Positions 32,362-40,819 of a DNA stretch of 64,000 nt are shown here, in pieces. Source of the stretch: Methylobacterium planeticum (GTDB lineage Bacteria > Pseudomonadota > Alphaproteobacteria > Rhizobiales > Beijerinckiaceae); assembly GCF_008806345.1 (NCBI RefSeq), contig NZ_VZZJ01000005.1, positions 186,001 through 250,000 on the forward strand, given 5' to 3'. Made by a program: the position numbers and the translations under genes. The notes under the pieces were generated by a model. The model searched no databases and was not told where the DNA came from. It saw only the letters and a program-made list of their open reading frames with translations. Positions within the stretch are counted from its first letter, which is position 1, and each line of letters starts with the position of its first letter.

Positions 32362-33058
32362 GATCCGCGACCTCGTCTGCGGCTACGGCCATGTCAGCGC
32401 CCTCAAGGGCATCTCGATCCGGGTCGAGGCGGGGCAGCTCGTGGCGCTGGTCGGCGCCAACGGGGCCGGCAAGTCGACGACGCTGCGGGCGATCTCGGGG
32501 CTGGTGCCGCCCCGCTCCGGCGCCATCCTCTTCGAGGGGCGCGACATCACCGGCGCCGAGCCCCGCCGGGTGCTCGGCGCCGGCATCGCCCATTGTCCGG
32601 AGGGACGGCGGGTCTTCCCGCAGATGAGCGTCGCCGAGAACCTCGCCATGGGCGCCTATCGCCGCCGCGACGGCGCCGGCGTCGCGGCCGACCTCGCCCG
32701 TGTCTACGGCGAGTTCCCGCGCCTCGCCGAGCGGCGCCACCAGGCGGCCGGGACCCTGTCGGGGGGTGAGCAGCAGATGCTGGCGATCGGCCGGGCGCTG
32801 ATGTCGCGTCCCAAGCTCGTGCTGTTCGACGAGCCGTCCCTCGGCCTCGCCCCGAACATCGTGGAGCGGATGTTCTCGGTCATCCGCACGGTCTGCGATG
32901 CCGGCACCACCGTGCTCCTCGTGGAGCAGAACGCCTTCGCGGCCCTGGAGCTCTGCGACCACGCCTACCTGCTCGAGACGGGGCGCATCGTGCTCGCCGG
33001 GACGGGGGCCGCGCTGATCGCCGACCCGCATGTCCGGGAAGCCTATCTCGGCGGCTAG
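32354..33058 (+). CDS. ABC transporter ATP-binding protein, LivF type
   Basis: 234 residues. Walker A GANGAGKSTT (about residues 34-43), the LivF-typical GIAHCPEGRRVFPQMSVAENLAMGAY, signature GTLSGGEQQMLAIGRALM, Walker B LVLFDEPSLGLAP and H-loop LLVEQNAFAALELCDHAYLL. It starts inside the end of the LivG-type gene (8-bp overlap), so the two ATPases are translationally coupled. Last component of the five-gene transporter. Confidence 0.93.
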   Translation: MLEIRDLVCGYGHVSALKGISIRVEAGQLVALVGANGAGKSTTLRAISGLVPPRSGAILFEGRDITGAEPRRVLGAGIAHCPEGRRVFPQMSVAENLAMGAYRRRDGAGVAADLARVYGEFPRLAERRHQAAGTLSGGEQQMLAIGRALMSRPKLVLFDEPSLGLAPNIVERMFSVIRTVCDAGTTVLLVEQNAFAALELCDHAYLLETGRIVLAGTGAALIADPHVREAYLGG

Positions 33059-33062
33059 GCGC

Positions 33063-33434
33063 GTGCCCGATCCGATCCCGCCGACCGGCCCGGACCGCGG
33101 GATTGGCGGGGAGGCGGTCTGGACCCGCGTCGCCGTCCTGGCGGCCTTCGCGGCCGGCCCGATCGTTCCCGTCCGGGCCGCCGGGCAGGCCCTCCTCCTG
33201 GTGCGCGACGGCGACCGGGTCTTCGCCGTCGAGCGGGCCTGCCCGCACGAGGGCGCCGACCTCGCGGGCGGGCGCTGCGCCGGCGGCCGGCTGCTCTGCC
33301 CGCACCATCGGGCCTCGTTCGCGCTCGCGGACGGGGCGGTCTCCCCGGGCTGGTCCTTCCGTCGGCTGCGCACCTACCCGGTGCGGCTCGTCGGGGACGC
33401 CGTCTGGGTCGCGGCGGGGCAGGGCGCGTCCTAG
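33063..33434 (+). CDS. Rieske-type 2Fe-2S ferredoxin
   Basis: 123 residues from GTG 33063; an in-frame ATG at 33030 would overlap livF. The Rieske cluster motif is intact: CPHEGADLAGGRC supplies Cys-x-His and LCPHHRASF supplies Cys-x2-His. There is no oxygenase domain and no signal peptide, so this is a soluble electron carrier like the ferredoxin component of Rieske dioxygenases or a NirD-like protein. No oxygenase gene is in the window. As the last gene of the operon it may carry electrons to or from the Mo-hydroxylase, which is inference. Its TAG stop lies in CTAG and is shared, on the other strand, with the next gene. Confidence 0.82.
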   Translation: MPDPIPPTGPDRGIGGEAVWTRVAVLAAFAAGPIVPVRAAGQALLLVRDGDRVFAVERACPHEGADLAGGRCAGGRLLCPHHRASFALADGAVSPGWSFRRLRTYPVRLVGDAVWVAAGQGAS

Positions 33435-35707
33435 AGCACGTCCTCGATGCGGATCGGCAGGCGACGGTGCCGTCGGCCGGTGGCGTGGAAGACCGCGTTG
33501 GCGACGGCGGCGTTGACGCCGATGATGCCGAGCTCGCCCAGGCCCTTCAGCCCGAGCGCATTCACGCCGGTGTCGGGATCGTCCACGATCAGGGCCTCGA
33601 CGCGCGGCGCGTCCGCCGCGGTGGCCACGAGGTACTCGGCGAGGTCCGGGTTGCGATAGCTGCCGCCGTCGAGCAGCGTCTCCTCGAGGAGCGCCGAGCC
33701 GAGCCCCCAGATCATCCCGCCGGTGAGCTGGCTGCGGGCCGTCAGCGGGTTCAGGATCCGCCCCGCCGCGAAGGCGCCGAGAAGGCGCGGCACCCGGATC
33801 TCCCCGGTCTGCGCGTGGACATGCACCTCGGCGAATTGCGCCCCGAAGGACCACGAGAGCGCCGCCCCGCCGCTCGCGAGCGCCATCCGGCCGTCCCGGA
33901 TCGCCGCGAGGGATTCCGGGCCGCCGCCCACGGGCACGAACTCCGCGAGGGTCTCGGCCTCCCCCGGCCGCAGGCGCGCGACGGCGGCGGCGAGCGGCAC
34001 GGCCCGCCCGTCCACCGCCCGGATCATCCCGGCTTCCGGGCGCAGGGCGGCGGGCGCGGCCCCGGCCAGGGGACCGTCCGGCTCGAGGCAGCAGCGGATC
34101 AGCCGGGTGCGCAGGGTCTCGCAGCCGAGGGCCAGGGTGTGCAGGAGGCTCGTGGTGGTCGAGGACCCGCCCGACACGCCGGCCGGCGGGAGCGCGGTGT
34201 CGCCGAGGCGGACCGTGACCGCCGCCACCGGCACGCCGAGCCACTCGGCCGCCGCCAGGGCAAGCAGGGTCGTGATGCCGTTGCCGATCTCGTGATGGGC
34301 GGTCTCGACGCGGACGCCGCCATCCGGCGCCAGCGCGACCCGCATCGTGGCGGGCGAGATCTTCACGGGGCGCACCGAGGCGGCGCAGCCGAGCCCGACC
34401 CGCCAGGGGCCGTCCCGCAGCGTTCCGGGCTCGGAGGTGCGCCGCGTCCACCCGAAGGCCTGCGCGCCCGCATCGAAGCAGCGCATCAGGGGCCGCGAGG
34501 AGAACGGCTTGCCCGAGATCGGGTCCGCCATCGTGTCGTTGCGCCGGCGCAGGGCGATCGGGTCGAGGCCGAGCGCGACGGCCATCTCGTCGATGGCACT
34601 CTCGAGGGCGAACAGGTAGGGCACCTCGGGGGGCGCCCGCATCGGCCCCGGCGTGTTGCGGTCGACGCGCACGGCGCGCTCGGCCGTGCGCACGTTGGGG
34701 CAGGCATAGAGGCTGGCGGTGACGTCCGTGCCCTCCATGGCGAAGGGGTCGAAGCGCGAGGTCGCCATTGCGGCTTCGTGGATGAGCGCGGTGAAGCGCC
34801 CGTCCCGGTCGGCGCCGAGGCGGATGTCGTGCCGCGTCTCGGGCCGATAATTGGCGATGGTGAAGCATTGCCGCCGCGTCGGCACCAGGGAGACCGGGCG
34901 CCCGAGATGCCGGGCGGCGAGCGCCACCAGGGCGGTGTGCTGCGAGAGGGCGAATTTAGAGCCGAAATGCCCGCCGATGAGGCCCGCGAACACGCGGATG
35001 GCGGCCGGGTCGAGGCCGAGTTGCGCGGCGAGCCCGTGCCGCACCGCGCCGATATAGCGGGTCGGCTCGTGCACGGTGAGACGGGGCCCGTCCCAGGCAC
35101 AGGTGGTGGTGAACAGCTCCATCGGGTTGTGGTGCTGCACCGGCGTCTCGTAGCGGGCCGCGATCCGGACGGCGGCCGACGCTAGGGCGCCGTCGGCGTC
35201 GCCGCTGCGCGGATCGGCGTGCTTGTCCTTCAGCTCGGCGAGCGGGACGGTCTCGGCGCCCGGCGCCTCGAAGGTCGCGGAGAACGGGGTCGGTGCGTAG
35301 GTCACGCCGACGCGGCCGGCGGCCTCCGCGGCGGCCTCGGGCGTTTGCGCCACGACGAGCGCCACGATCTGTCCGTGATACGCCACCGCGTCGGAGCCGA
35401 GGGGCAGGTGGGAGCTGTTGGCGTAGCCGCCGGCCATCAGGTGCTTCACGGGCCGGATGGCGCCGGCGAAATCCCGGTGGGTGAAGATCCGAAGGGCCCC
35501 GGGAACGGCATGGGCGGCGTCGAGCGCGAAGCCGGTGATGCGCCCCCGCGGGATCGTGCTGGTCACGAGGGCCGCGTGGACGAGGCCGGGCAAGTGCACG
35601 TCCGAGGAATAGAGGGCGGCCCCCGTCACCTTGGCGGCTCCCTCGACCCGGATATGGGGCTGCCCGAGCAGGCTCGGGTGAGCGAAAGCATCGGCCGGCA
35701 ATCCCAT
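33431..35707 (-). CDS. Molybdenum hydroxylase large subunit, PaoC/YagR-like, without adjacent partners
   Basis: 758 residues of the xanthine dehydrogenase molybdopterin-binding family, nearest in look to the periplasmic aldehyde oxidoreductase PaoC. The start MGLPADAFAHPSLLGQPHIRVEGAAKVTGAALYSSDV is conserved, followed by GLIGGHFGSKF, HHEIGNGITTLLALAAAEWLG and the catalytic Glu in GLKGLGELGIIGVNAAVA near the end. The active-site loop APPEVPYLFALESAIDEMA replaces the usual YRG motif with MRAPPE, as in PaoC-like enzymes. No FAD or 2Fe-2S gene adjoins it, so partner subunits must be elsewhere. ATG 35707 follows GAGGGAGAAG; the frame stays open upstream to 35851 without conserved sequence. Confidence 0.9.
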   Translation of the reverse strand: MGLPADAFAHPSLLGQPHIRVEGAAKVTGAALYSSDVHLPGLVHAALVTSTIPRGRITGFALDAAHAVPGALRIFTHRDFAGAIRPVKHLMAGGYANSSHLPLGSDAVAYHGQIVALVVAQTPEAAAEAAGRVGVTYAPTPFSATFEAPGAETVPLAELKDKHADPRSGDADGALASAAVRIAARYETPVQHHNPMELFTTTCAWDGPRLTVHEPTRYIGAVRHGLAAQLGLDPAAIRVFAGLIGGHFGSKFALSQHTALVALAARHLGRPVSLVPTRRQCFTIANYRPETRHDIRLGADRDGRFTALIHEAAMATSRFDPFAMEGTDVTASLYACPNVRTAERAVRVDRNTPGPMRAPPEVPYLFALESAIDEMAVALGLDPIALRRRNDTMADPISGKPFSSRPLMRCFDAGAQAFGWTRRTSEPGTLRDGPWRVGLGCAASVRPVKISPATMRVALAPDGGVRVETAHHEIGNGITTLLALAAAEWLGVPVAAVTVRLGDTALPPAGVSGGSSTTTSLLHTLALGCETLRTRLIRCCLEPDGPLAGAAPAALRPEAGMIRAVDGRAVPLAAAVARLRPGEAETLAEFVPVGGGPESLAAIRDGRMALASGGAALSWSFGAQFAEVHVHAQTGEIRVPRLLGAFAAGRILNPLTARSQLTGGMIWGLGSALLEETLLDGGSYRNPDLAEYLVATAADAPRVEALIVDDPDTGVNALGLKGLGELGIIGVNAAVANAVFHATGRRHRRLPIRIEDVL

Positions 35708-35895
35708 CGCGCGCTTCTCCCTCGCATGCCGGGACAACGCCTGGTCCGGGCCGATGGGACAGGCCTGCGGCGAACTGCGCGGCGGGCGATCCCGGCTGCG
35801 CACCCCACCGGCTTCGAAGCCGGCCTCAGGCAGGGCGAAATCGGTCTCCATCAGCCGGTAAGCACGCGTTCCGCCCGAATCTCCCTCCGTTTGAA

Positions 35896-35910
35896 GATTT
35901 TCTGAAAATC
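35896..35910. promoter_or_regulatory. 15-bp palindrome GATTTTC-T-GAAAATC, candidate operator
   Basis: Perfect dyad with 7-bp arms around one central base, in the AT-rich gap between the divergent PaoC-like gene and the dipeptide-transporter operon. The same half-site GAAAATC / GATTTTT recurs 40 bp downstream, which suggests one dimeric regulator using two sites. Confidence 0.5.
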
Positions 35911-35934
35911 CATCGGATTTCTCATCGCATAACG

Positions 35935-35971
35935 ATCGATTTTTCTATTCCGATTGATTGAGAAAATCGAT
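35935..35971. promoter_or_regulatory. Imperfect inverted repeat ATCGATTTT / AAAATCGAT, candidate operator
   Basis: ATCGATTTT (35935-35943) pairs exactly with AAAATCGAT (35963-35971). Allowing one bulged T, the pairing extends inward through TTCT/AGAA to a 14-base loop. It lies directly upstream of the likely promoter of the peptide-transporter operon. Confidence 0.5.
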
Positions 35972-36160
35972 GCAATTCCTATAAAACGGCGCACGGCCTT
36001 CATCGAGAGCCGATTGATTATTCGGGTTCAGAACCCAACGCCTTCGCTGGCACGAGTCCCGCATCACGCTCCGGGCGCCCTGCGCAGCCTTTCCGGAAAT
36101 CCGATTCCTCCTGAACCTTGATGCGTGGACATGAAGCAGAAGCGGTGTGATGTTACGAGG

Positions 36161-37759
36161 ATGCACAGAAAGACAGCACTGCTCGCCTTCGGTGTCGCGC
36201 TGGGCCTTGGCCTGGCCACAGCTTCCTCGGCACAGGCCGCGAACGTCTTTCGGTTCGCCTTCCAGGGGGACATCAAGTCGCTGGACCCCTACTCGCTGAA
36301 GGAGAGTTTCACGATCGGGATGCACGGGGCAGCCTACGAATCCCTGGTCACCCGCGACAAGGACCTCAACCTCGCGCCCCAGCTCGCCGAGTCCTGGGAG
36401 ACACCGGAGCCGACCCGCTGGCGCTTCCACCTGCGCAAGAACGTGAAGTTCCACGACGGCACGGATTTCACCGCCGACGACGTGATCTTCTCTGCCGCCC
36501 GCGTGCGTGCGGCGGGCTCGAACTTCCAGACGAACGTGCCCTCGGACGCCGAGTTCGTGAAGGTCGACGACCACACCGTCGACATGGTGCTGAAGAAGCC
36601 GAACCCGATCGCGATCTTCCAGTTCTCGACCTGGTACATCATGTCGAGATCCTGGGCCGAAAAGAATGGCGCCACCGCGCCCTCTCCGGCCAGCGCCGCC
36701 TCGCCGAGCTACGCCGCCCTCCACGAGAACGGCACCGGTCCCTTCGTGATCACCGAGCACCAGCCGGGCGTCCGCACGGTGTTCAAGAAATTCCCCGGCT
36801 ATTGGGGCAACGTCGAGTCGAATGTCGACGAGGCCGTCTTCACCACCATCGGCAACGCGGCGACGCGGGTCGCCGCGCTCCTCTCGGGCGAGGTCGACTG
36901 GATCGACCCGGTGCCGCTGCAGGACCAGCCGCGGGTGGAATCCAGCGGCAACGCCGTGGTGATGGCGGGTCCCGAGCTGCGCACGGTCTTCCTCGGCATG
37001 GACCAGTGGCGCGACGAGCTGAAGGATTCGAGCGTCAAGGGGAAGAACCCGTTCAAGGATCCCCGCGTCCGTCAGGCCTTCTACCTCGCCATCGACGAGG
37101 ACACGATCGCCAAGCGCGTGATGCGCGGACAGGCGACGCCCTCCGCCCTCCTGATCGCCCCGTCGCTCTACGCGCGCTCCGGCGAGTTCAAGCGCCCGGC
37201 CTACGACGCCAAGAAGGCCAAGGCGCTCCTGACCGAGGCGGGCTACCCCGACGGCTTCAGCCTGACTATGGATTGCCCGAACGACCGCTACGTCAACGAC
37301 GAGGCGATCTGCCAGGCGGTCGTCTCGATGCTCGCCCGCATCGGCGTGAAGGTGAACCTCAACGCGCAGCCCAAGGCCAAGTACTTCGCCAAGGTCCTGG
37401 CGCCCGCCTACGACACCTCGTTCTACCTCGTCGGCTGGACCCCGTCCTCGCAGGACAGCCACAACATCCTGTACGAGATCGCGGGCTGCCGAGGCGACGG
37501 CAAATCGGGCCGCGGCGGGTGGAACCTCGGCAATTACTGCAGCCCGAAGGTCGACGCCCTGGCCGATCAGGTCGAGGGCGAGACGGACTCGAAGGCGCGC
37601 GACGCCGAGATCAAGGACGGCTTCGACACGATCCAGGGCGAGTGGGGCTACATCCCGCTCCACCAGCAGGCGCTCGCCTGGGGCGTCTCCAAGAAGGTCA
37701 CTCTGGTCCAGCGCCCCGACAACATGCTGATGCTGTACTGGGTGTCGAAACAGCCGTGA
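36161..37759 (+). CDS. Dipeptide/oligopeptide-type ABC transporter substrate-binding protein (SBP_bac_5)
   Basis: 532 residues from ATG 36161, chosen because a classic signal peptide starts there (MHRKTALLAF, cleavage near SAQAANVF); an ATG at 36131 and a GTG at 36125 are alternatives. Family-5 marks are FAFQGDIKSLDPYSLKE, LAPQLAESWETPEPTRWRFHLRKNVKFHDGTDFTADDV, and NPFKDPRVRQAFYLAIDEDTIAKRVMRGQA. Such proteins bind peptides, nickel chelates, opines or glutathione; the ligand is not predictable. First gene of a five-gene transporter operon with an AT-rich, palindrome-bearing upstream region. Confidence 0.93.
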   Translation: MHRKTALLAFGVALGLGLATASSAQAANVFRFAFQGDIKSLDPYSLKESFTIGMHGAAYESLVTRDKDLNLAPQLAESWETPEPTRWRFHLRKNVKFHDGTDFTADDVIFSAARVRAAGSNFQTNVPSDAEFVKVDDHTVDMVLKKPNPIAIFQFSTWYIMSRSWAEKNGATAPSPASAASPSYAALHENGTGPFVITEHQPGVRTVFKKFPGYWGNVESNVDEAVFTTIGNAATRVAALLSGEVDWIDPVPLQDQPRVESSGNAVVMAGPELRTVFLGMDQWRDELKDSSVKGKNPFKDPRVRQAFYLAIDEDTIAKRVMRGQATPSALLIAPSLYARSGEFKRPAYDAKKAKALLTEAGYPDGFSLTMDCPNDRYVNDEAICQAVVSMLARIGVKVNLNAQPKAKYFAKVLAPAYDTSFYLVGWTPSSQDSHNILYEIAGCRGDGKSGRGGWNLGNYCSPKVDALADQVEGETDSKARDAEIKDGFDTIQGEWGYIPLHQQALAWGVSKKVTLVQRPDNMLMLYWVSKQP

Positions 37760-37776
37760 GCGGAGGCGCGTAGGTC

Positions 37777-38757
37777 GTGCTCGCCTTCCTTCTCCGCCGC
37801 GCCTTCCAATCCGTCGTCGTGCTCGCCGTCGTGGGGCTCATCGCCTTCTCGATGTTCCGCTTCGCGGGCGACCCGGTGAACCAGATCGTCGGGCCCGACA
37901 CGCCGGTCGCCGAGCGGGCCGAGATCCGCAGGAGTCTCGGCCTCGACGATCCGACGCTGGTGCAGTTCGGCCGCTACGCCGGCAACGTACTGCGGGGCGA
38001 TTTCGGCATCTCCTACCAGTTCCGCCAGCCGGTGGCGGCGCTCCTGGCCGAGCGCATGCCGGCGACCCTCGAACTCGCCTTCTGCGCCACCGTGTTCGCC
38101 CTCACGGTCGGCATCCTGATGGGCGTCTACTGCGCGCTGCGCCGGGACACGGTCCTCGCCAAGCTGTTCCAGGCGGTGTCGCTCGTCGGCGTCAGCCTGC
38201 CGACCTTCCTGATCGGCATCCTGCTGATCTTCCTGTTCTCGGTGACCCTCGGCTGGCTGCCCTCCTACGGGCGCGGCGACACGGTGCGGCTCGGCTGGTG
38301 GACCACCGGCTTCCTCACCCTCACCGGCCTCAAGGCCCTGATCCTGCCCTCGATCACCCTCGGCCTGTTCCAGATGACCCTGATCATGCGCCTCGTGCGG
38401 GCCGAGATGCTGGAGGTGCTGCGCACCGACTACATCCGCTTCGCCCGCGCCCGCGGCCTGACCACCCACGCCGTGCATTTCGGTCACGCGCTCAAGAACA
38501 CCCTCGTGCCGGTCATCACCATCGCGGGGCTGCAGCTCGGCTCCGTCATCGCCTTCTCGATCATCACCGAGACGGTGTTCCAGTGGCCCGGCATGGGCCT
38601 GCTGTTCGTGCAGGCGGTGCAGAACGTCGACATCCCGATCATGGCGGCCTACCTGCTCCTCGTCGCGGCGATCTTCGTGACGATCAATCTCGCGGTGGAC
38701 CTGCTCTACACGGTGGTCGACCCGCGCCTGCGCCTGTCGACGGGGCGCACCGCATGA
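37777..38757 (+). CDS. Peptide-type ABC transporter permease (DppB-like)
   Basis: 326 residues, GTG start, 17 bp after the binding-protein gene. Six membrane segments and the DppB-family marks FRFAGDPVNQIVGPDTPVAE, GDFGISYQFRQPV, YIRFARARGLTTHAVHFGHALKNTLVPVITIAGLQLG (EAA loop) and TVFQWPGMGLLFVQAV. Forms the channel with the DppC-like protein. Its stop overlaps the next start (ATGA). Confidence 0.94.
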   Translation: MLAFLLRRAFQSVVVLAVVGLIAFSMFRFAGDPVNQIVGPDTPVAERAEIRRSLGLDDPTLVQFGRYAGNVLRGDFGISYQFRQPVAALLAERMPATLELAFCATVFALTVGILMGVYCALRRDTVLAKLFQAVSLVGVSLPTFLIGILLIFLFSVTLGWLPSYGRGDTVRLGWWTTGFLTLTGLKALILPSITLGLFQMTLIMRLVRAEMLEVLRTDYIRFARARGLTTHAVHFGHALKNTLVPVITIAGLQLGSVIAFSIITETVFQWPGMGLLFVQAVQNVDIPIMAAYLLLVAAIFVTINLAVDLLYTVVDPRLRLSTGRTA

Positions 38758-39740
38758 GCACCTCCGTGGACGAGGCCGCCCTCGCGCCGCCCCTGCCGAC
38801 CGGGGCGCCGCTCGCCCCGGAGGCGCCGCGCTCCGGCTTCGCCCGGTTCCTCGGCTCGGACCTCTGGGCGAGCTTCCAGCGCTCGAAGCTCGCCATGGGG
38901 GCGCTCGCCGTCACGGTCCTGCTCTTCGGGCTCGCCTTCTCGGCCCCCTGGATCGCCCCCCAGAACCCCTACGACCCGGCGCAGCTCGAGCTGATCAACT
39001 CCAACCTGCCCCCGCTCTGGGCGGCGGACGGCCAGGCGCCCTTCGTCCTCGGCACCGACGACCAGGGCCGCGACGTGCTCTCCGCCGTGCTCTACGGCCT
39101 GCGCCTCTCGCTGATCATCGGCCTCCTCGGCGTCGCCGTCTCGGGCACGCTCGGGATCGCCCTCGGGCTCGTCGCGGGCTATTTCGGCGGGATCGTCGAC
39201 GCGGTGGTGATGCGGGTCGCCGACGTGCAGCTCACCTTCCCGGCCATCCTGATCGCCCTCGTGGTCGACGGCGTCGCCAAGGCGGCCTTCGGTGGCGCGC
39301 TCGACACCAACGCCACCATCCTGCTGATCGTGGTCTCGATCGGCCTCTCGTTCTGGGTGCAGTACGCCCGCACGGTGCGCTCCTCCGTGATGGTCGAGCG
39401 GGGCAAGGACTACGTCCAGGCCGCGCGCCTCATCGGCCTGTCCTCCCCGGTGATCATGGTCCGGCACGTCCTGCCGAACGTCACCGGGCCGGTCTTCGTC
39501 ATCGCCACCATCAACCTCGCCCTCGCGATCATCACCGAGGCGACCCTGTCGTTCCTCGGCACGGGCCTGCCCGAGACCATGCCGTCGCTCGGCACCCTGA
39601 TCCGCACCGGCAACCGCTTCCTGTTCTCGGGGGAATGGTGGATCGTCGCCTTCCCGGGCGCGGCGCTGGCCGGGCTCGTGCTGGCGATCAACCTGCTGGG
39701 CGACTGGCTGCGCGACGCGCTGAACCCGAAGCTGCAATGA
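38754..39740 (+). CDS. Peptide-type ABC transporter permease (DppC-like)
   Basis: 328 residues. The OppC N-terminal segment (SKLAMGALAVTVLLFGLAFSAPWIAPQNPYDP) is followed by the permease core with VLGTDDQGRDVLSAVLYGLRLSL and the EAA loop YVQAARLIGLSSPVIMVRHVLPNV, ending in FLGTGLPETMPSLGTLI. Unusually for a DppC protein the N-terminal ~35 residues are Pro/Ala-rich. It overlaps both neighbours by ATGA. Confidence 0.94.
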   Translation: MSTSVDEAALAPPLPTGAPLAPEAPRSGFARFLGSDLWASFQRSKLAMGALAVTVLLFGLAFSAPWIAPQNPYDPAQLELINSNLPPLWAADGQAPFVLGTDDQGRDVLSAVLYGLRLSLIIGLLGVAVSGTLGIALGLVAGYFGGIVDAVVMRVADVQLTFPAILIALVVDGVAKAAFGGALDTNATILLIVVSIGLSFWVQYARTVRSSVMVERGKDYVQAARLIGLSSPVIMVRHVLPNVTGPVFVIATINLALAIITEATLSFLGTGLPETMPSLGTLIRTGNRFLFSGEWWIVAFPGAALAGLVLAINLLGDWLRDALNPKLQ

Positions 39741-40819
39741 GCGAGCCGATCCTCTCCGTGCGCGACCTGCGGGTCGCCTTCGAGACGCGGCGCGGCTCCC
39801 TGCCGGCGATCGACGGCGTCTCCTTCGACATCGGGCGGGGCGAGATCCTCGGCGTCGTCGGCGAATCCGGAGCCGGCAAGTCGGTGACGGGCTCCGCGGT
39901 GATCGGGCTCCTCGACCCGCCGGGCCGCATCGTCGGCGGCGAGATCCGCCTCGGGGGCGAGCGCATCGACACCCTGCCGCCCGAGCGCATGCGCCGGGTC
40001 CGGGGCCGGCGCATCGGCATGATCTTCCAGGACCCGCTGACCTCCCTCGATCCGCTCTACCGCGTCGGCGAGCAGATCGTGGAGACGATCCGCACCCACA
40101 CCGACCTCTCGGCCAGGGCCGCGCGGACGCGGGCGATCGACCTCCTGGCCGAGGTCGGCATCCCGGCGCCGGAGCGACGCATCGACGGCTACCCGCACGA
40201 GTTCTCGGGCGGCATGCGCCAGCGCGTGGTGATCGCGCTGGCGCTCGCGGCCGAGCCGGAGCTGATCATCGCGGACGAGCCGACCACCGCGCTCGACGTC
40301 TCCGTCCAGGCCCAGGTGATCACGCTCCTGAAGCGCCTCTGCCGCGAGCACGGCACCGCCGTGATGCTCGTCACCCACGACATGGGGGTGATCGCCGAGG
40401 CCGCCGACCGGGTCGCCGTGATGTATTCCGGGCGCATCGCCGAGATCGGCCCCGTCGAAGCCGTGGTGCGCAATCCCCGGCACCCCTACGCCGTGGGGCT
40501 GATGGGCGCGATCCCGACGCTGACGCAAGGGAGCGGGCGCCTCGCCCAGATCCCCGGCGCGATGCCCCGGCTCACGGCGATCCCTCCCGGCTGCGCCTTC
40601 CACCCGCGCTGCCCGAAGGTGTTCGGGCGCTGCCGGGTCGACCGGCCGGAACCGATCCGGACCGATGCCGCCCCGGCCCGGACCGGATCGGACCCGGCCA
40701 GCAGCAGCCCCAGCGCCGTCGCCTGCCACCTCTACGATCCGGATGCGGCGGACCGACCCGCTCCCGCGGGTGGCGAGCCCCCCGTCGCGTTCCATGCCGA
40801 ACCCCTGCAGGTCCGATGA
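39737..40819 (+). CDS. Peptide-type ABC transporter ATP-binding protein (DppD-like)
   Basis: 360 residues. Walker A GESGAGKSVT, Q-loop MIFQDPLTSLDP, signature EFSGGMRQRVVIALALA, Walker B LIIADEPTTALDV and H-loop VTHDMGVIAEAAD. The C-terminal oligo_HPY region has the PPGCAFHPRCPKVFGRC cysteine pattern that in relatives holds a 4Fe-4S cluster. A ~50-residue Pro/Ser-rich extension ends the protein. Overlaps neighbours by four bases on each side. Confidence 0.94.
   Translation: MSEPILSVRDLRVAFETRRGSLPAIDGVSFDIGRGEILGVVGESGAGKSVTGSAVIGLLDPPGRIVGGEIRLGGERIDTLPPERMRRVRGRRIGMIFQDPLTSLDPLYRVGEQIVETIRTHTDLSARAARTRAIDLLAEVGIPAPERRIDGYPHEFSGGMRQRVVIALALAAEPELIIADEPTTALDVSVQAQVITLLKRLCREHGTAVMLVTHDMGVIAEAADRVAVMYSGRIAEIGPVEAVVRNPRHPYAVGLMGAIPTLTQGSGRLAQIPGAMPRLTAIPPGCAFHPRCPKVFGRCRVDRPEPIRTDAAPARTGSDPASSSPSAVACHLYDPDAADRPAPAGGEPPVAFHAEPLQVR

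Larger units (their letters stand above)
35708..36160. other. 453-bp AT-richer divergent gap upstream of the peptide-transporter genes
   Basis: The stretch 35880-36000 is the most AT-rich of the window. It carries two symmetrical sites described separately and a TATAAAACG at 35981-35989 that could serve as a -10 region for the transporter operon. No gene is supported inside it. Confidence 0.6.
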
